DNA from: an uncultured Pelagibacteraceae bacterium
GTDB lineage: Bacteria; Pseudomonadota; Alphaproteobacteria; Pelagibacterales; AG-422-B15
NCBI GenBank assembly: GCA_902624455.1
Contig: CACNXQ010000001.1
Location: 141,828-205,827 of the forward strand
Length of the DNA stretch: 64,000 bases
Reading direction: 5' to 3'
The notes beneath the pieces were generated by a model that saw only the letters and a list, made by a program, of their open reading frames with translations, made no database searches and had not been told where the DNA came from. Made by a program: the position numbers and the translations under genes. Position 1 is the stretch's first letter, and every line of letters begins with the position of its first letter. Shown one piece after another: positions 26,880 through 34,903 of the stretch.

Positions 26880-26981
26880 GTTTTCCGCAAGAATAAAAAT
26901 TGCGGTGCCAAAATTTGGTGTCGACATCAGTCAGCGAGTTTCGCCCACTGGTGCGATAGCCATTGGAATAAAGGAGTTATA
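26880..26981 (+). ncRNA. Structured 5' leader of ffh (candidate cis-regulatory RNA)
   Basis: Two hairpins can be drawn. The first pairs CCGCAA (26885-26890) with TTGCGG (26900-26905) around a 9-base loop. The second pairs CATCAGT (26925-26931) with ACTGGTG (26947-26953, one G-U pair) and inside it GCGA (26934-26937) with TCGC (26941-26944). Outside it TCG/CGA and GG/CC pairs can extend the stem to about 26963, just before the AAGGAG site at 26971-26976. A leader this long and GC-rich is unusual in this window. I could not match it to a named riboswitch or to the conserved core of 4.5S RNA. Confidence 0.5.
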
Positions 26982-28358
26982 GTGTTTTTAAATTTATCTG
27001 AACGTTTTGAGTCAATTTTTAAGGGATTAAAACAAACTGGTTCAATAGATGAGAAAAGTTTTGATGAAGCTATGAGGGATATAAGAAGAGCCCTCTTGGA
27101 AGCTGATGTTGCGCTTCCTGTTGCAAAAGAATTCATTAATCACATTAGACAAGAATCAATAGGCAAAGAGGTGCTTAGATCTATCACCCCTGCACAAATG
27201 ATTACCAAGATTGTCAGCGATGAATTAATAAAAATTCTTGGTGGCAGCATGTCTGATTTACAAATTGACGAAAATAAATCTAATTATTATTTGTTCGCAG
27301 GCCTACAAGGTTCAGGAAAAACTACTACGGTCGCAAAGATTGCTAATTATCTTAAAAATAAAAAAAATAAATCAGTTTTAACTGTCTCACTTGACATAAA
27401 TAGACCAGCAGCATTTGATCAATTAAAAAAATTATCTGATGATATTGGCATAAGCATATTGCCAAAAGTAGAAAATCAAATGCCAATTGATATATCAAAA
27501 AGAGCAATAGAGTTTGCTAAACTCAATAATATTGACTGTATACTTTTAGATACAGCTGGAAGAACAAATATTGATGATGCTTTAATGAATGAGTTATCTC
27601 AGTTAGAAAAAGAGATAAGCCCTACTGAGACACTTCTTGTATTAGATAGTTTAACAGGACAAGAGGCAGTGAATGTCGTCAAAGATTTTTCGAATAAAAT
27701 TAAATTATCTGGCTCAATAATTACAAGAGTTGATGGAGATGCTCGTGGGGGCGCAGCGCTCAGCATGAAATACATTACTGATTGTCCAATAAAATTTATG
27801 GGTGTTGGTGAACATATCGATGATTTAGAAATTTTTCATCCTGAGAGAATTGCTAATAGAATTTTAGGTATGGGTGATATTGTATCACTCGTTGAAAAAG
27901 CTTCAGAAAATATTGATGAGCAAGATGCTGAAAGAATGGCAACAAAGTTACAAAAAGGTGAATTTGATCTCGATGATCTTCTTTCTCAAATAAGGCAGAT
28001 GAAAAAAATGGGTGGTTTATCAAGTATTATGAAATTTATTCCAGGCTTAAAGAATCTAGAAAACAAAATAAGTCAAAATGATTCCGCTGAGAATTCAATA
28101 ATGAAACAAGAAGCCATTATACTTTCGATGACAAAATATGAGAGAAGTAAGCCAAAAATTATTAATGGCTCTAGAAAAAAAAGAATTGCAACGGGATCTG
28201 GTACTAAGGTTTCAGATATAAATAGAGTTCTTAAACAACACAAAAAGATGACGGACATGATGAAAAAATTCTCAAAAAATGGAATGGGTTCAATGAGTCC
28301 AGACCAGTTGTCTGGTCAGTTTGGGAATATGATACCAAGTGATATTTTTAAAAAATAA
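26982..28358 (+). CDS. ffh: Signal recognition particle protein Ffh
   Basis: A 458-residue GTPase that binds 4.5S RNA and signal sequences on nascent chains. The start is GTG with AAGGAG five bases upstream. The N domain opens FLNLSERFESIFKGLKQTG; the GTPase motifs are AGLQGSGKTTTVAK, DTAGRTN and TRVDGDARGGAAL. The methionine-rich M domain includes a KKMGG segment and the RNA-binding RKKRIATGSG. It heads ffh-rpsP-rimM-trmD-rplS, and its partner FtsY is encoded 2.6 kb away on the other strand. Confidence 0.97.
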   Translation: MFLNLSERFESIFKGLKQTGSIDEKSFDEAMRDIRRALLEADVALPVAKEFINHIRQESIGKEVLRSITPAQMITKIVSDELIKILGGSMSDLQIDENKSNYYLFAGLQGSGKTTTVAKIANYLKNKKNKSVLTVSLDINRPAAFDQLKKLSDDIGISILPKVENQMPIDISKRAIEFAKLNNIDCILLDTAGRTNIDDALMNELSQLEKEISPTETLLVLDSLTGQEAVNVVKDFSNKIKLSGSIITRVDGDARGGAALSMKYITDCPIKFMGVGEHIDDLEIFHPERIANRILGMGDIVSLVEKASENIDEQDAERMATKLQKGEFDLDDLLSQIRQMKKMGGLSSIMKFIPGLKNLENKISQNDSAENSIMKQEAIILSMTKYERSKPKIINGSRKKRIATGSGTKVSDINRVLKQHKKMTDMMKKFSKNGMGSMSPDQLSGQFGNMIPSDIFKK

Positions 28359-28370
28359 TAGGAGAAAAAC

Positions 28371-28844
28371 ATGGCTTTAAAAATAAGATTATCCAGAGCA
28401 GGCTCAAAAAAAAGGCCTGTATATAGAGTTGTTATTGCAGACTCTAGAAGTCCTAGAGACGGAAAATTTATTGAGAAAGTTGGACTATACAATCCTTTGC
28501 TCAAAAAAGAAGATGATAAAAGAATTCAATTAGATATTGAAGCAATCAAGAATTGGATTTCAAAAGGAGCAAAGCCTACAGACAAAGTTGCAAGATTTTT
28601 AGGTGCTGCAGGCGTTATAGCAATGCCGGCTCAAGGAAACAATCCTAAGAAAGCAATGCCAAAAAAGAAAGCACAGGAAAGATTAGCAGCAGCTAAAGAA
28701 GCAGAAGCAGCTCCAGCAGAAGAAGCAGCTCCAGCAGAAGCAGCTCCAGCAGAAGCAGCTCCAGCAGAAGCAGCTCCAGCAGAAGCAGCTCCAGCAGAAG
28801 AAGCTCCAGCAGAAGAAGCTCCAACTGAAGACAAAAAAAGTTAG
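28371..28844 (+). CDS. rpsP: 30S ribosomal protein S16 with a repetitive Ala/Pro/Glu tail
   Basis: The first ~80 residues are ordinary S16 ([30 protein letters not shown], then a [12 protein letters not shown] motif). The protein then runs on to 157 residues, roughly 65 beyond a compact S16. The tail is a low-complexity AAPAE repeat encoded by a 15-base tandem repeat and ends EDKKS. Alphaproteobacterial S16 proteins often have some extension, but the perfect nucleotide repeats suggest recent length change. A TAGGAG ribosome-binding site precedes the ATG, 12 bases after ffh. Confidence 0.96.
   Translation: MALKIRLSRAGSKKRPVYRVVIADSRSPRDGKFIEKVGLYNPLLKKEDDKRIQLDIEAIKNWISKGAKPTDKVARFLGAAGVIAMPAQGNNPKKAMPKKKAQERLAAAKEAEAAPAEEAAPAEAAPAEAAPAEAAPAEAAPAEEAPAEEAPTEDKKS
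28707..28829 (+). repeat. 15-base in-frame tandem repeat in the rpsP tail
   Basis: The unit GCAGCTCCAGCAGAA (AAPAE) occurs five times without change at 28725-28799. One more perfect copy lies at 28707-28721, separated by a single GAA codon, and two altered copies (starting GAAGCTCCA) fill 28800-28829. The repeat stays in frame with rpsP. Perfect copies at the DNA level point to slippage-driven expansion. Confidence 0.9.
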
Positions 28845-28886
28845 AGGTGAAGAAATAAATAAAATAAGATTTTTAAACTACTTTTG

Positions 28887-29390
28887 ATGAGTGACTTGGT
28901 TGTTATAGGTAAAGTAAGTTCAGCAAGAGGTCTTAAAGGGCAATTTAAAATTATTTCTTATACTAAGAATGCTGAAGATATTTTTAATTATGGTCCAATA
29001 ACTATTGGAGATAAATACATAGACGTACAGCTCAGTAAAGTAAGTACAACAAAAAATTTACTTGTTGCATCTGTGCATGAAATTGATACCAGAGAAAAAG
29101 CTGAAGATATTATTAATAATAATATTACAGTCAAAACACATAAATTTCCTGAAATATCTGAAGATGGGCAATATTATTATTACCAGATAAAAAATATGAA
29201 GGTTATGGATGAAAGTTGTAAGATAATTGGAGAAGTTACGAACATAGCCAATTACGGTGCAAACGATGTAATAGAAATTACTGATGAAAATAAAAGAACT
29301 TTTTTTATTCCATACTCAAAGAATGTAATTGACGAAGTTGATGTAAAAAACAATATTCTTAAAGTAAAAAATATAAGTGATTATCAATAA
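28887..29390 (+). CDS. rimM: 16S rRNA processing protein RimM
   Basis: The ATG at 28887 gives 167 residues (a TTG one codon earlier is less likely). RimM binds S19 and helps assemble the 30S head. The N-terminal VVIGKVSSARGLKGQFKIISYT, the DTREKAEDIINN segment and the YYYYQIKNMKVMD PRC-barrel start are all typical. The C-terminal FFIPYSKNVIDEVD matches the family. It overlaps trmD by one base (TAATG). No clear ribosome-binding site was seen. Confidence 0.95.
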   Translation: MSDLVVIGKVSSARGLKGQFKIISYTKNAEDIFNYGPITIGDKYIDVQLSKVSTTKNLLVASVHEIDTREKAEDIINNNITVKTHKFPEISEDGQYYYYQIKNMKVMDESCKIIGEVTNIANYGANDVIEITDENKRTFFIPYSKNVIDEVDVKNNILKVKNISDYQ

Positions 29391-30112
29391 TGAGTGCATA
29401 CAAAGTTAAAGTTATTACATTGTTTCCTGAAATTTTCCCAGGTGTGTTAGGTATAGGAAATATAGGTAGATCACTTAAAAATAAAATCTGGTCTTTAAAA
29501 ACTATAAATCCAAGGAAATTTGCTAAAGGTATTCATAAGTCTGTAGATGGTACAACAGCAGGAGGAGGACCAGGAATGATTTTAAAACCTGAAATGTTAA
29601 GTAAGGCTATTTCAGAAAGTTATAAAGGCATAAAAAATAAATCGGACTATCCACTACTTTATTTAAGCCCACGTGGGAAACGTATATCGCAAAAGCAGGT
29701 TCAAAACTTAAGCAAAAAAAAGGGGGTAATAATGATATGCGGTAGATATGAAGGCATAGATCAGAGAGTTTTGGATTATCATAATATTGAGGAAGTGAGT
29801 ATTGGAGATTTTATTCTTGCAGGTGGTGAGGTTGCGTCTCAAGCAGTAATTGAATCAATCATTAGATTATTACCGGGAACTCTTGGAGATGATTCATCGA
29901 AAGACTTAGAGTCATTTTCAAATAATTTATTAGAATATCCTCAATACACACGTCCAAAAAAATGGAAAAATATTGAGATTCCTGAGGTTTTATTAAGCGG
30001 GCACCATAAAAAAATCACAAAGTGGAGGCTTGAAATGGCAGAAAAAATCACAAAAAAGAATCGACCTGATTTATGGAAAAACTACAAAAAAAACAAGACA
30101 TTATTGAAATAA
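29390..30112 (+). CDS. trmD: tRNA (guanine-N1)-methyltransferase TrmD
   Basis: A 240-residue SPOUT enzyme that methylates G37 next to the anticodon, preventing frameshifts. The knot region is intact: [24 protein letters not shown] and [16 protein letters not shown]. The early [16 protein letters not shown] is also diagnostic. The C-terminal domain ends [17 protein letters not shown]. Translationally coupled to rimM, and followed 28 bases later by rplS. Confidence 0.97.
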   Translation: MSAYKVKVITLFPEIFPGVLGIGNIGRSLKNKIWSLKTINPRKFAKGIHKSVDGTTAGGGPGMILKPEMLSKAISESYKGIKNKSDYPLLYLSPRGKRISQKQVQNLSKKKGVIMICGRYEGIDQRVLDYHNIEEVSIGDFILAGGEVASQAVIESIIRLLPGTLGDDSSKDLESFSNNLLEYPQYTRPKKWKNIEIPEVLLSGHHKKITKWRLEMAEKITKKNRPDLWKNYKKNKTLLK

Positions 30113-30140
30113 AGTATTAAAACACCCCTCGAGGTTACCA

Positions 30141-30710
30141 ATGAACATTGTAGAACAATTTGAAAAAGATCAGATTAAGACGCTAATCAAAGGCAAGAAA
30201 ATTCCTCAGTTTCATCCAGGTGATACTGTTAGAGTGAATGTAAAGGTTACTGAGGGTACTCGAGAGAGAGTTCAGGGTTTTGAGGGCGTTTGTATAGCTA
30301 AAAGAAATAGAGGTTTAAGTTCTTGTTTTACAGTAAGAAAAATCTCCTTTGGTGAAGGGGTTGAGAGAGTATTCCCATTGTTTAGTCCTTCAATTGAGTC
30401 GATATCAGTAGTCAGAAGTGGACAGGTGAGACGTGCAAAGTTGTACTACTTAAGAGAATTGACTGGAAAGAAAGCTCGTATCGTAGAGCGAATAAGAAAA
30501 AAACAACCTGATCTTGCAAGTTTATATGGCGTTGAAGAAGATGAAGTTGAGACTGCTGAAGCTCTGGGCGATGCGCCCGATGTTGAAAATGAAATATTAG
30601 AACAGAAAGAGCCAAATGAAGCATCTACTGACGCAGAGCAAAAACAGGAAGCTTCACAGACAGAAACAAGTGAAGAAACTCCTGAAAATGTTGAAGAAAA
30701 TAAAGAATAA
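30141..30710 (+). CDS. rplS: 50S ribosomal protein L19 with a long acidic tail
   Basis: The L19 core occupies about residues 1-120 ([61 protein letters not shown]). A tail of about 65 residues follows, dominated by Glu, Asp, Gln, Ser and Thr and ending EENKE. The compact form is about 115-130 residues; extended L19 is known in alphaproteobacteria. A CGAGG ribosome-binding site lies before the ATG. Together with rpsP it gives two ribosomal proteins with low-complexity tails in one operon. Confidence 0.96.
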   Translation: MNIVEQFEKDQIKTLIKGKKIPQFHPGDTVRVNVKVTEGTRERVQGFEGVCIAKRNRGLSSCFTVRKISFGEGVERVFPLFSPSIESISVVRSGQVRRAKLYYLRELTGKKARIVERIRKKQPDLASLYGVEEDEVETAEALGDAPDVENEILEQKEPNEASTDAEQKQEASQTETSEETPENVEENKE

Positions 30711-30751
30711 TTTTTCTTTTCTAAATTTTCATTTATTAATTATTAGTAGGC

Positions 30752-32155
30752 ATGAATAGTCCAAAGACGATATACGATAAAATATGGCAAGACCATCTAG
30801 TTTCAGACAATGATGATGGCACTTCTATATTATATATCGATAGACATCTTGTCCACGAAGTCACAAGCCCTCAAGCATTTGAAGGACTCAAAATAGCTAA
30901 TAGAAAAGTCAGAAGACCTGAGTTTACACTAGCAACTGCCGACCACAATATTCCGACCATGGACAGAGATAAGGGCATTGATGATCCAGAGTCAAAACTT
31001 CAAGTTGAAACTCTAGAAGCAAATTGTGACGAACACGGCATTACATTTCTTTCAATGGCTGATCAAAGACAGGGAATAGTTCATATTATAGGACCTGAAC
31101 AAGGCTTTACTCAGCCAGGCATGACTATTGTTTGTGGAGATAGTCATACTTCAACTCATGGTGCTTTTGGTGCACTAGCATGGGGAATTGGAACTTCTGA
31201 AGTTGAACATGTACTTGCAACCCAGACATTAATTCAAACAAAAGCAAAAAATATGAATATCCAAATCAATGGTAAGCTTCCCGTAGGTGTCACCGCTAAA
31301 GACGTAGTTTTGAAGATTATACAGACTATTGGCACTGCAGGTGGAACAGGTTATGTTATTGAATACAGCGGTGAAGTCATAAGGTCATTATCTATGGAAG
31401 GAAGGATGACTGTCTGTAACATGTCCATAGAAGCTGGCGCTAGAGCAGGCTTGATTAGCCCAGACAGAACAACAGTTGAATATTTGAAAAATAGACCCTT
31501 CTCTCCATCTGAAGATAAATTTGACTCAGCTGCTGATTATTGGTTATCACTTGCTTCCGATGATGGCGCTCAATATGACAAAGTAATTAAAATTGATGCG
31601 GATGAAATTGTACCGCAAGTTACTTGGGGAACAAGTCCTGAAGATGTGGTTTCAATAAATGGTAACGTTCCAGACCCTGCAAAAATATCGGATTCTGAAA
31701 AGCAAAAATCTATGTCCAGAGCGCTTGAATATATGGGATTAGAACCAAATACAAATATGACAGATATTAAAATTGATAAGGTTTTCATAGGATCATGCAC
31801 CAACGGCCGTATTGAGGATTTACGCGCAGTATCGAAAATTGCCGACGGCAGGAAAGTTGCAGAGCATGTGAATGCTATAATAGTTCCAGGATCTGGTCTG
31901 GTAAAAAAACAAGCTGAAAAAGAGGGCTTAGATAAAATTTTCATCCAATCAGGATTTGAATGGAGAGATCCAGGCTGCTCAATGTGTCTCGCCATGAATG
32001 CGGATAAGCTTAAGCCAAAAGAAAGGTGCGCTTCCACATCGAATAGAAATTTTGAAGGCAGACAAGGTCGAGGAGGAAGAACTCACTTAATGAGTCCAGC
32101 AATGGCAGCAGCTGCAGCTATCAAAGGTAAATTGTCAGATTGTAGAGAATTTTAA
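30752..32155 (+). CDS. leuC: 3-isopropylmalate dehydratase large subunit
   Basis: A 467-residue aconitase-family subunit for leucine synthesis. The iron-sulfur cysteines are in [11 protein letters not shown] and [39 protein letters not shown] is diagnostic. Length is normal. It starts 41 bases after rplS and overlaps leuD by one base, beginning the tightly coupled leuC-leuD-leuB-asd series. No leader peptide for leucine attenuation could be fitted in the short gap. Confidence 0.97.
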   Translation: MNSPKTIYDKIWQDHLVSDNDDGTSILYIDRHLVHEVTSPQAFEGLKIANRKVRRPEFTLATADHNIPTMDRDKGIDDPESKLQVETLEANCDEHGITFLSMADQRQGIVHIIGPEQGFTQPGMTIVCGDSHTSTHGAFGALAWGIGTSEVEHVLATQTLIQTKAKNMNIQINGKLPVGVTAKDVVLKIIQTIGTAGGTGYVIEYSGEVIRSLSMEGRMTVCNMSIEAGARAGLISPDRTTVEYLKNRPFSPSEDKFDSAADYWLSLASDDGAQYDKVIKIDADEIVPQVTWGTSPEDVVSINGNVPDPAKISDSEKQKSMSRALEYMGLEPNTNMTDIKIDKVFIGSCTNGRIEDLRAVSKIADGRKVAEHVNAIIVPGSGLVKKQAEKEGLDKIFIQSGFEWRDPGCSMCLAMNADKLKPKERCASTSNRNFEGRQGRGGRTHLMSPAMAAAAAIKGKLSDCREF

Positions 32156-32781
32156 TGGAAAAATTTAAAACTATAAAAAGTAATGCAATACCGCTACCGA
32201 TGGTAAACGTTGATACTGACATGATCATTCCTAAACAGTTTTTAAAAACCATTAAAAGGACTGGTCTAGGTAAAAATCTTTTTTATGAATTAAGATATGA
32301 CGAAAATGATAAGGAAATAGAGTCTTTTGTTTTGAATCAAGATGAATACAAAGATTCACAGATTTTAATAACCGGAAAAAACTTTGGCTGTGGATCATCA
32401 AGGGAACACGCTCCTTGGTCTATAGCTGATTATGGTATTAAATGTATTATTGCATCAAGTTATGCTGACATATTTTATAACAACTGTTTTAAGAACGGCA
32501 TTTTACCCATTAAGCTCAAAGATGAAGAGATTGAGGTATTGCTATCTGCTGCTGAAAACAGTCTTAACTTCACAGTTGATCTAGAGAGTCAAAAAATCAG
32601 TTATATTGAAAATAATACACAAAAAGAAATGCCTTTTGAATTAGATGAAGCAAAAAAGAATTGTTTGCTTGAGGGATTGGATGATATCGGGATGACACTC
32701 AACAAAGTAAGTCATATTTCTTCTTTCGAAGAGAAACAAAAGTCAAGTAATCCATGGCTTTATAGTCAGACAATAAAATGA
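32155..32781 (+). CDS. leuD: 3-isopropylmalate dehydratase small subunit
   Basis: A 208-residue swivel-domain subunit that pairs with LeuC. The family segments are [16 protein letters not shown] near residue 20 and [20 protein letters not shown] near residue 75. The C-terminal [12 protein letters not shown] fits the longer proteobacterial form. It is coupled to leuC by a one-base overlap and to leuB by a four-base ATGA overlap, consistent with equal production of the two subunits. Confidence 0.96.
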   Translation: MEKFKTIKSNAIPLPMVNVDTDMIIPKQFLKTIKRTGLGKNLFYELRYDENDKEIESFVLNQDEYKDSQILITGKNFGCGSSREHAPWSIADYGIKCIIASSYADIFYNNCFKNGILPIKLKDEEIEVLLSAAENSLNFTVDLESQKISYIENNTQKEMPFELDEAKKNCLLEGLDDIGMTLNKVSHISSFEEKQKSSNPWLYSQTIK

Positions 32782-33890
32782 CAAATACATATAAATTATT
32801 AGTCTTACCTGGAGATGGTATCGGTCCAGAAGTAATGAATGAAGCGCTAAAGATATCTCAATGCATAAGTGAGTTAAGCGGAGTTAACTTTGTTATTGAA
32901 GAAGATGAAATAGGCGGAGCTGCTTATGATAAGTATGGCACTCCACTTGCTGATGAAACTCTTAATAAAGCTCTTTCATCTGATGCAGTAATGTTAGGCG
33001 CAGTGGGTGGACAAAAGTGGGATGATTTAGAATTCAAATTGAGACCAGAGCAAGGATTGTTAAAAATAAGAAAAGAGTTAGATTTATTTGCTAACTTACG
33101 TCCAGCACTTTGTTTTGAGTCAATGGTCGAAGCTTCATCACTCAAACCTGAATTAGTTTCAGGTTTGGACATTATGATTGTACGCGAATTAACTGGAGGA
33201 ATTTATTTTGGTCAGCCAAGAGGGATTGAACAATTACCAGACGGTTCTAGAAAAGGAATTAATACTCAATCTTATACTACAAGTGAAATTAGAAGAGTTG
33301 CAAGAATAGCTTTTGAGTTAGCAAAAAAAAGAAGTGGAAACGTCACTTCATGTGAAAAATCAAATGTTATGGAGTCAGGTATCTTATGGAGAGAAGAGGT
33401 AAGTTATATTCATGAAAATGAGTTTAAAGACATCAATCTCTCTCATATGTATGCAGATAATTGTGCTATGCAACTAGTAAGAAATCCTAAACAATTTGAT
33501 GTAATTGTAACAGATAATTTATTTGGTGATATTTTATCAGACGAAGCGGCTATGTTAACTGGTTCTTTAGGTATGCTACCGTCAGCCTCACTTGGAGAAA
33601 TAGATTCTAAAGGTATGAGGAAATCTTTATATGAACCTGTTCATGGATCAGCTCCCGATATATCAGGAAAAGGGATTGCCAATCCAATTGCAACAGTCTT
33701 GAGTTTTGCAATGTGTTTAAAGTACTCTTTTAATATGGATGCTGAATCTGATATTGTGAATAATTCAGTGAATAAAGTACTGTCAGATGGATATAAAACA
33801 GTGGACTTGATTGGTGATGACAAAAAGAATCTTTCTACTTCGGAAATGGGTGACCAAATAGTAAGTGAGATAAGAAAGAATTTTAATTAA
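32778..33890 (+). CDS. leuB: 3-isopropylmalate dehydrogenase
   Basis: A 370-residue NAD-dependent decarboxylating dehydrogenase, the third enzyme of leucine synthesis. GDGIGPEV opens the Rossmann-like fold; [21 protein letters not shown], the [12 protein letters not shown] active-site loop and the metal-binding [13 protein letters not shown] are all present, as is [10 protein letters not shown]. It overlaps leuD by four bases and asd by one base. Confidence 0.97.
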   Translation: MTNTYKLLVLPGDGIGPEVMNEALKISQCISELSGVNFVIEEDEIGGAAYDKYGTPLADETLNKALSSDAVMLGAVGGQKWDDLEFKLRPEQGLLKIRKELDLFANLRPALCFESMVEASSLKPELVSGLDIMIVRELTGGIYFGQPRGIEQLPDGSRKGINTQSYTTSEIRRVARIAFELAKKRSGNVTSCEKSNVMESGILWREEVSYIHENEFKDINLSHMYADNCAMQLVRNPKQFDVIVTDNLFGDILSDEAAMLTGSLGMLPSASLGEIDSKGMRKSLYEPVHGSAPDISGKGIANPIATVLSFAMCLKYSFNMDAESDIVNNSVNKVLSDGYKTVDLIGDDKKNLSTSEMGDQIVSEIRKNFN

Positions 33891-34903
33891 TGAGTATAAA
33901 TATAGCAGTTGTTGGAGCTACTGGAAATGTTGGAAGGGAAATGTTATCAATCCTTGCCTCAAAAAAATTTGACTCAAAAAATATTTTTCCAGTTGCATCA
34001 TCTAGAAGTGAAGGTTCACAAGTTGAGTTTGGTGAAGATCAACTAACAGTTGAGTCTATTGAAAAATTTGATCCTTCAAAAGCTCAAATTGCTTTATTTT
34101 CAGCTGGCGGTAGCACTGCAGATGAATGGGCTCCAAAATTTGCAGAAAAGAACTGCATTGTTATTGATAATTCCAGTAATTTCAGAATGCATAATGATGT
34201 CCCATTGATTGTGCCTGAAGTAAATCCAGGAGCATTAAAAGATTTTAAAAATAGAAATATCATTGCTAATCCAAATTGTTCCACAATACAAATGGTTGTC
34301 GCTTTGAAGCCACTTCATGATTTGTGTAAAATAAAGAAGGTAATCGTATCAACATATCAATCTGTTTCTGGTGCAGGTAAAGCAGGTATGGATGAATTAT
34401 TTGATCAAACAAAAAATTTATTTTCTGATGAAATTAAAGATAATCTTAAGTTTACAAAACCAATTGCTTTTAATGTTATCCCACACATAGATAAGTTTAT
34501 GGAAAATGGGTACACAAAAGAAGAACAAAAAATGAGTGAAGAAACAAATAAAATACTTGATCAAGATATAAGGGTAAGCGCAACTTGCGTTCGTGTTCCA
34601 GTTTTTATAGGACACTCTGAGGCTATATCCATTGAATTTGAAAATCATGTCTCTGTGGAAGATGCAAGACTAGCTCTTAAGAATGCAGATGGATGCACTC
34701 TTCTTGATGAAAGGGAAGATGGTGGTTATGTTACTCCAAAAGAATGTGCAGGAAATGATGATACTTACATTTCAAGAATCAGGGAAGATACTGCTTTAGA
34801 AAATGGACTATCTATTTGGGTTGTTTCAGATAATCTGAGAAAAGGCGCAGCTTTGAATACTATTCAAATTGCTGAAATGCTAATTAAGGATTATTTAAAT
34901 TAA
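33890..34903 (+). CDS. asd: Aspartate-semialdehyde dehydrogenase
   Basis: A 337-residue enzyme reducing aspartyl phosphate for lysine, threonine and methionine synthesis. It shows NIAVVGATGNVGREM at the N-terminus, the catalytic cysteine in ANPNCSTIQM, the active-site YQSVSGAGKAG, and a late histidine in FIGHSEAIS. The gene is embedded between leuB and the lyase-hydratase fusion with one-base overlaps on both sides, so all are probably made from one transcript. Confidence 0.96.
   Translation: MSINIAVVGATGNVGREMLSILASKKFDSKNIFPVASSRSEGSQVEFGEDQLTVESIEKFDPSKAQIALFSAGGSTADEWAPKFAEKNCIVIDNSSNFRMHNDVPLIVPEVNPGALKDFKNRNIIANPNCSTIQMVVALKPLHDLCKIKKVIVSTYQSVSGAGKAGMDELFDQTKNLFSDEIKDNLKFTKPIAFNVIPHIDKFMENGYTKEEQKMSEETNKILDQDIRVSATCVRVPVFIGHSEAISIEFENHVSVEDARLALKNADGCTLLDEREDGGYVTPKECAGNDDTYISRIREDTALENGLSIWVVSDNLRKGAALNTIQIAEMLIKDYLN

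Noticed and set aside
26880..26981. 4.5S RNA or a known riboswitch in the ffh leader
   Set aside because: The conserved SRP RNA core with its GGAA tetraloop and internal loop is absent, and no cobalamin, SAM, TPP or glycine consensus could be fitted.
28707..28829. CRISPR-like short repeat array
   Set aside because: Units are 15 bases with no spacers and stay in frame inside rpsP.
28631..28834. Minus-strand ORF rich in Ser-Ala-Gly repeats
   Set aside because: It is the mirror of the in-frame repeat in the rpsP tail and has no start context.
31570..32037. 155-codon minus-strand ORF inside leuC
   Set aside because: leuC is intact with both cluster motifs; the antisense frame shows no recognisable domain.
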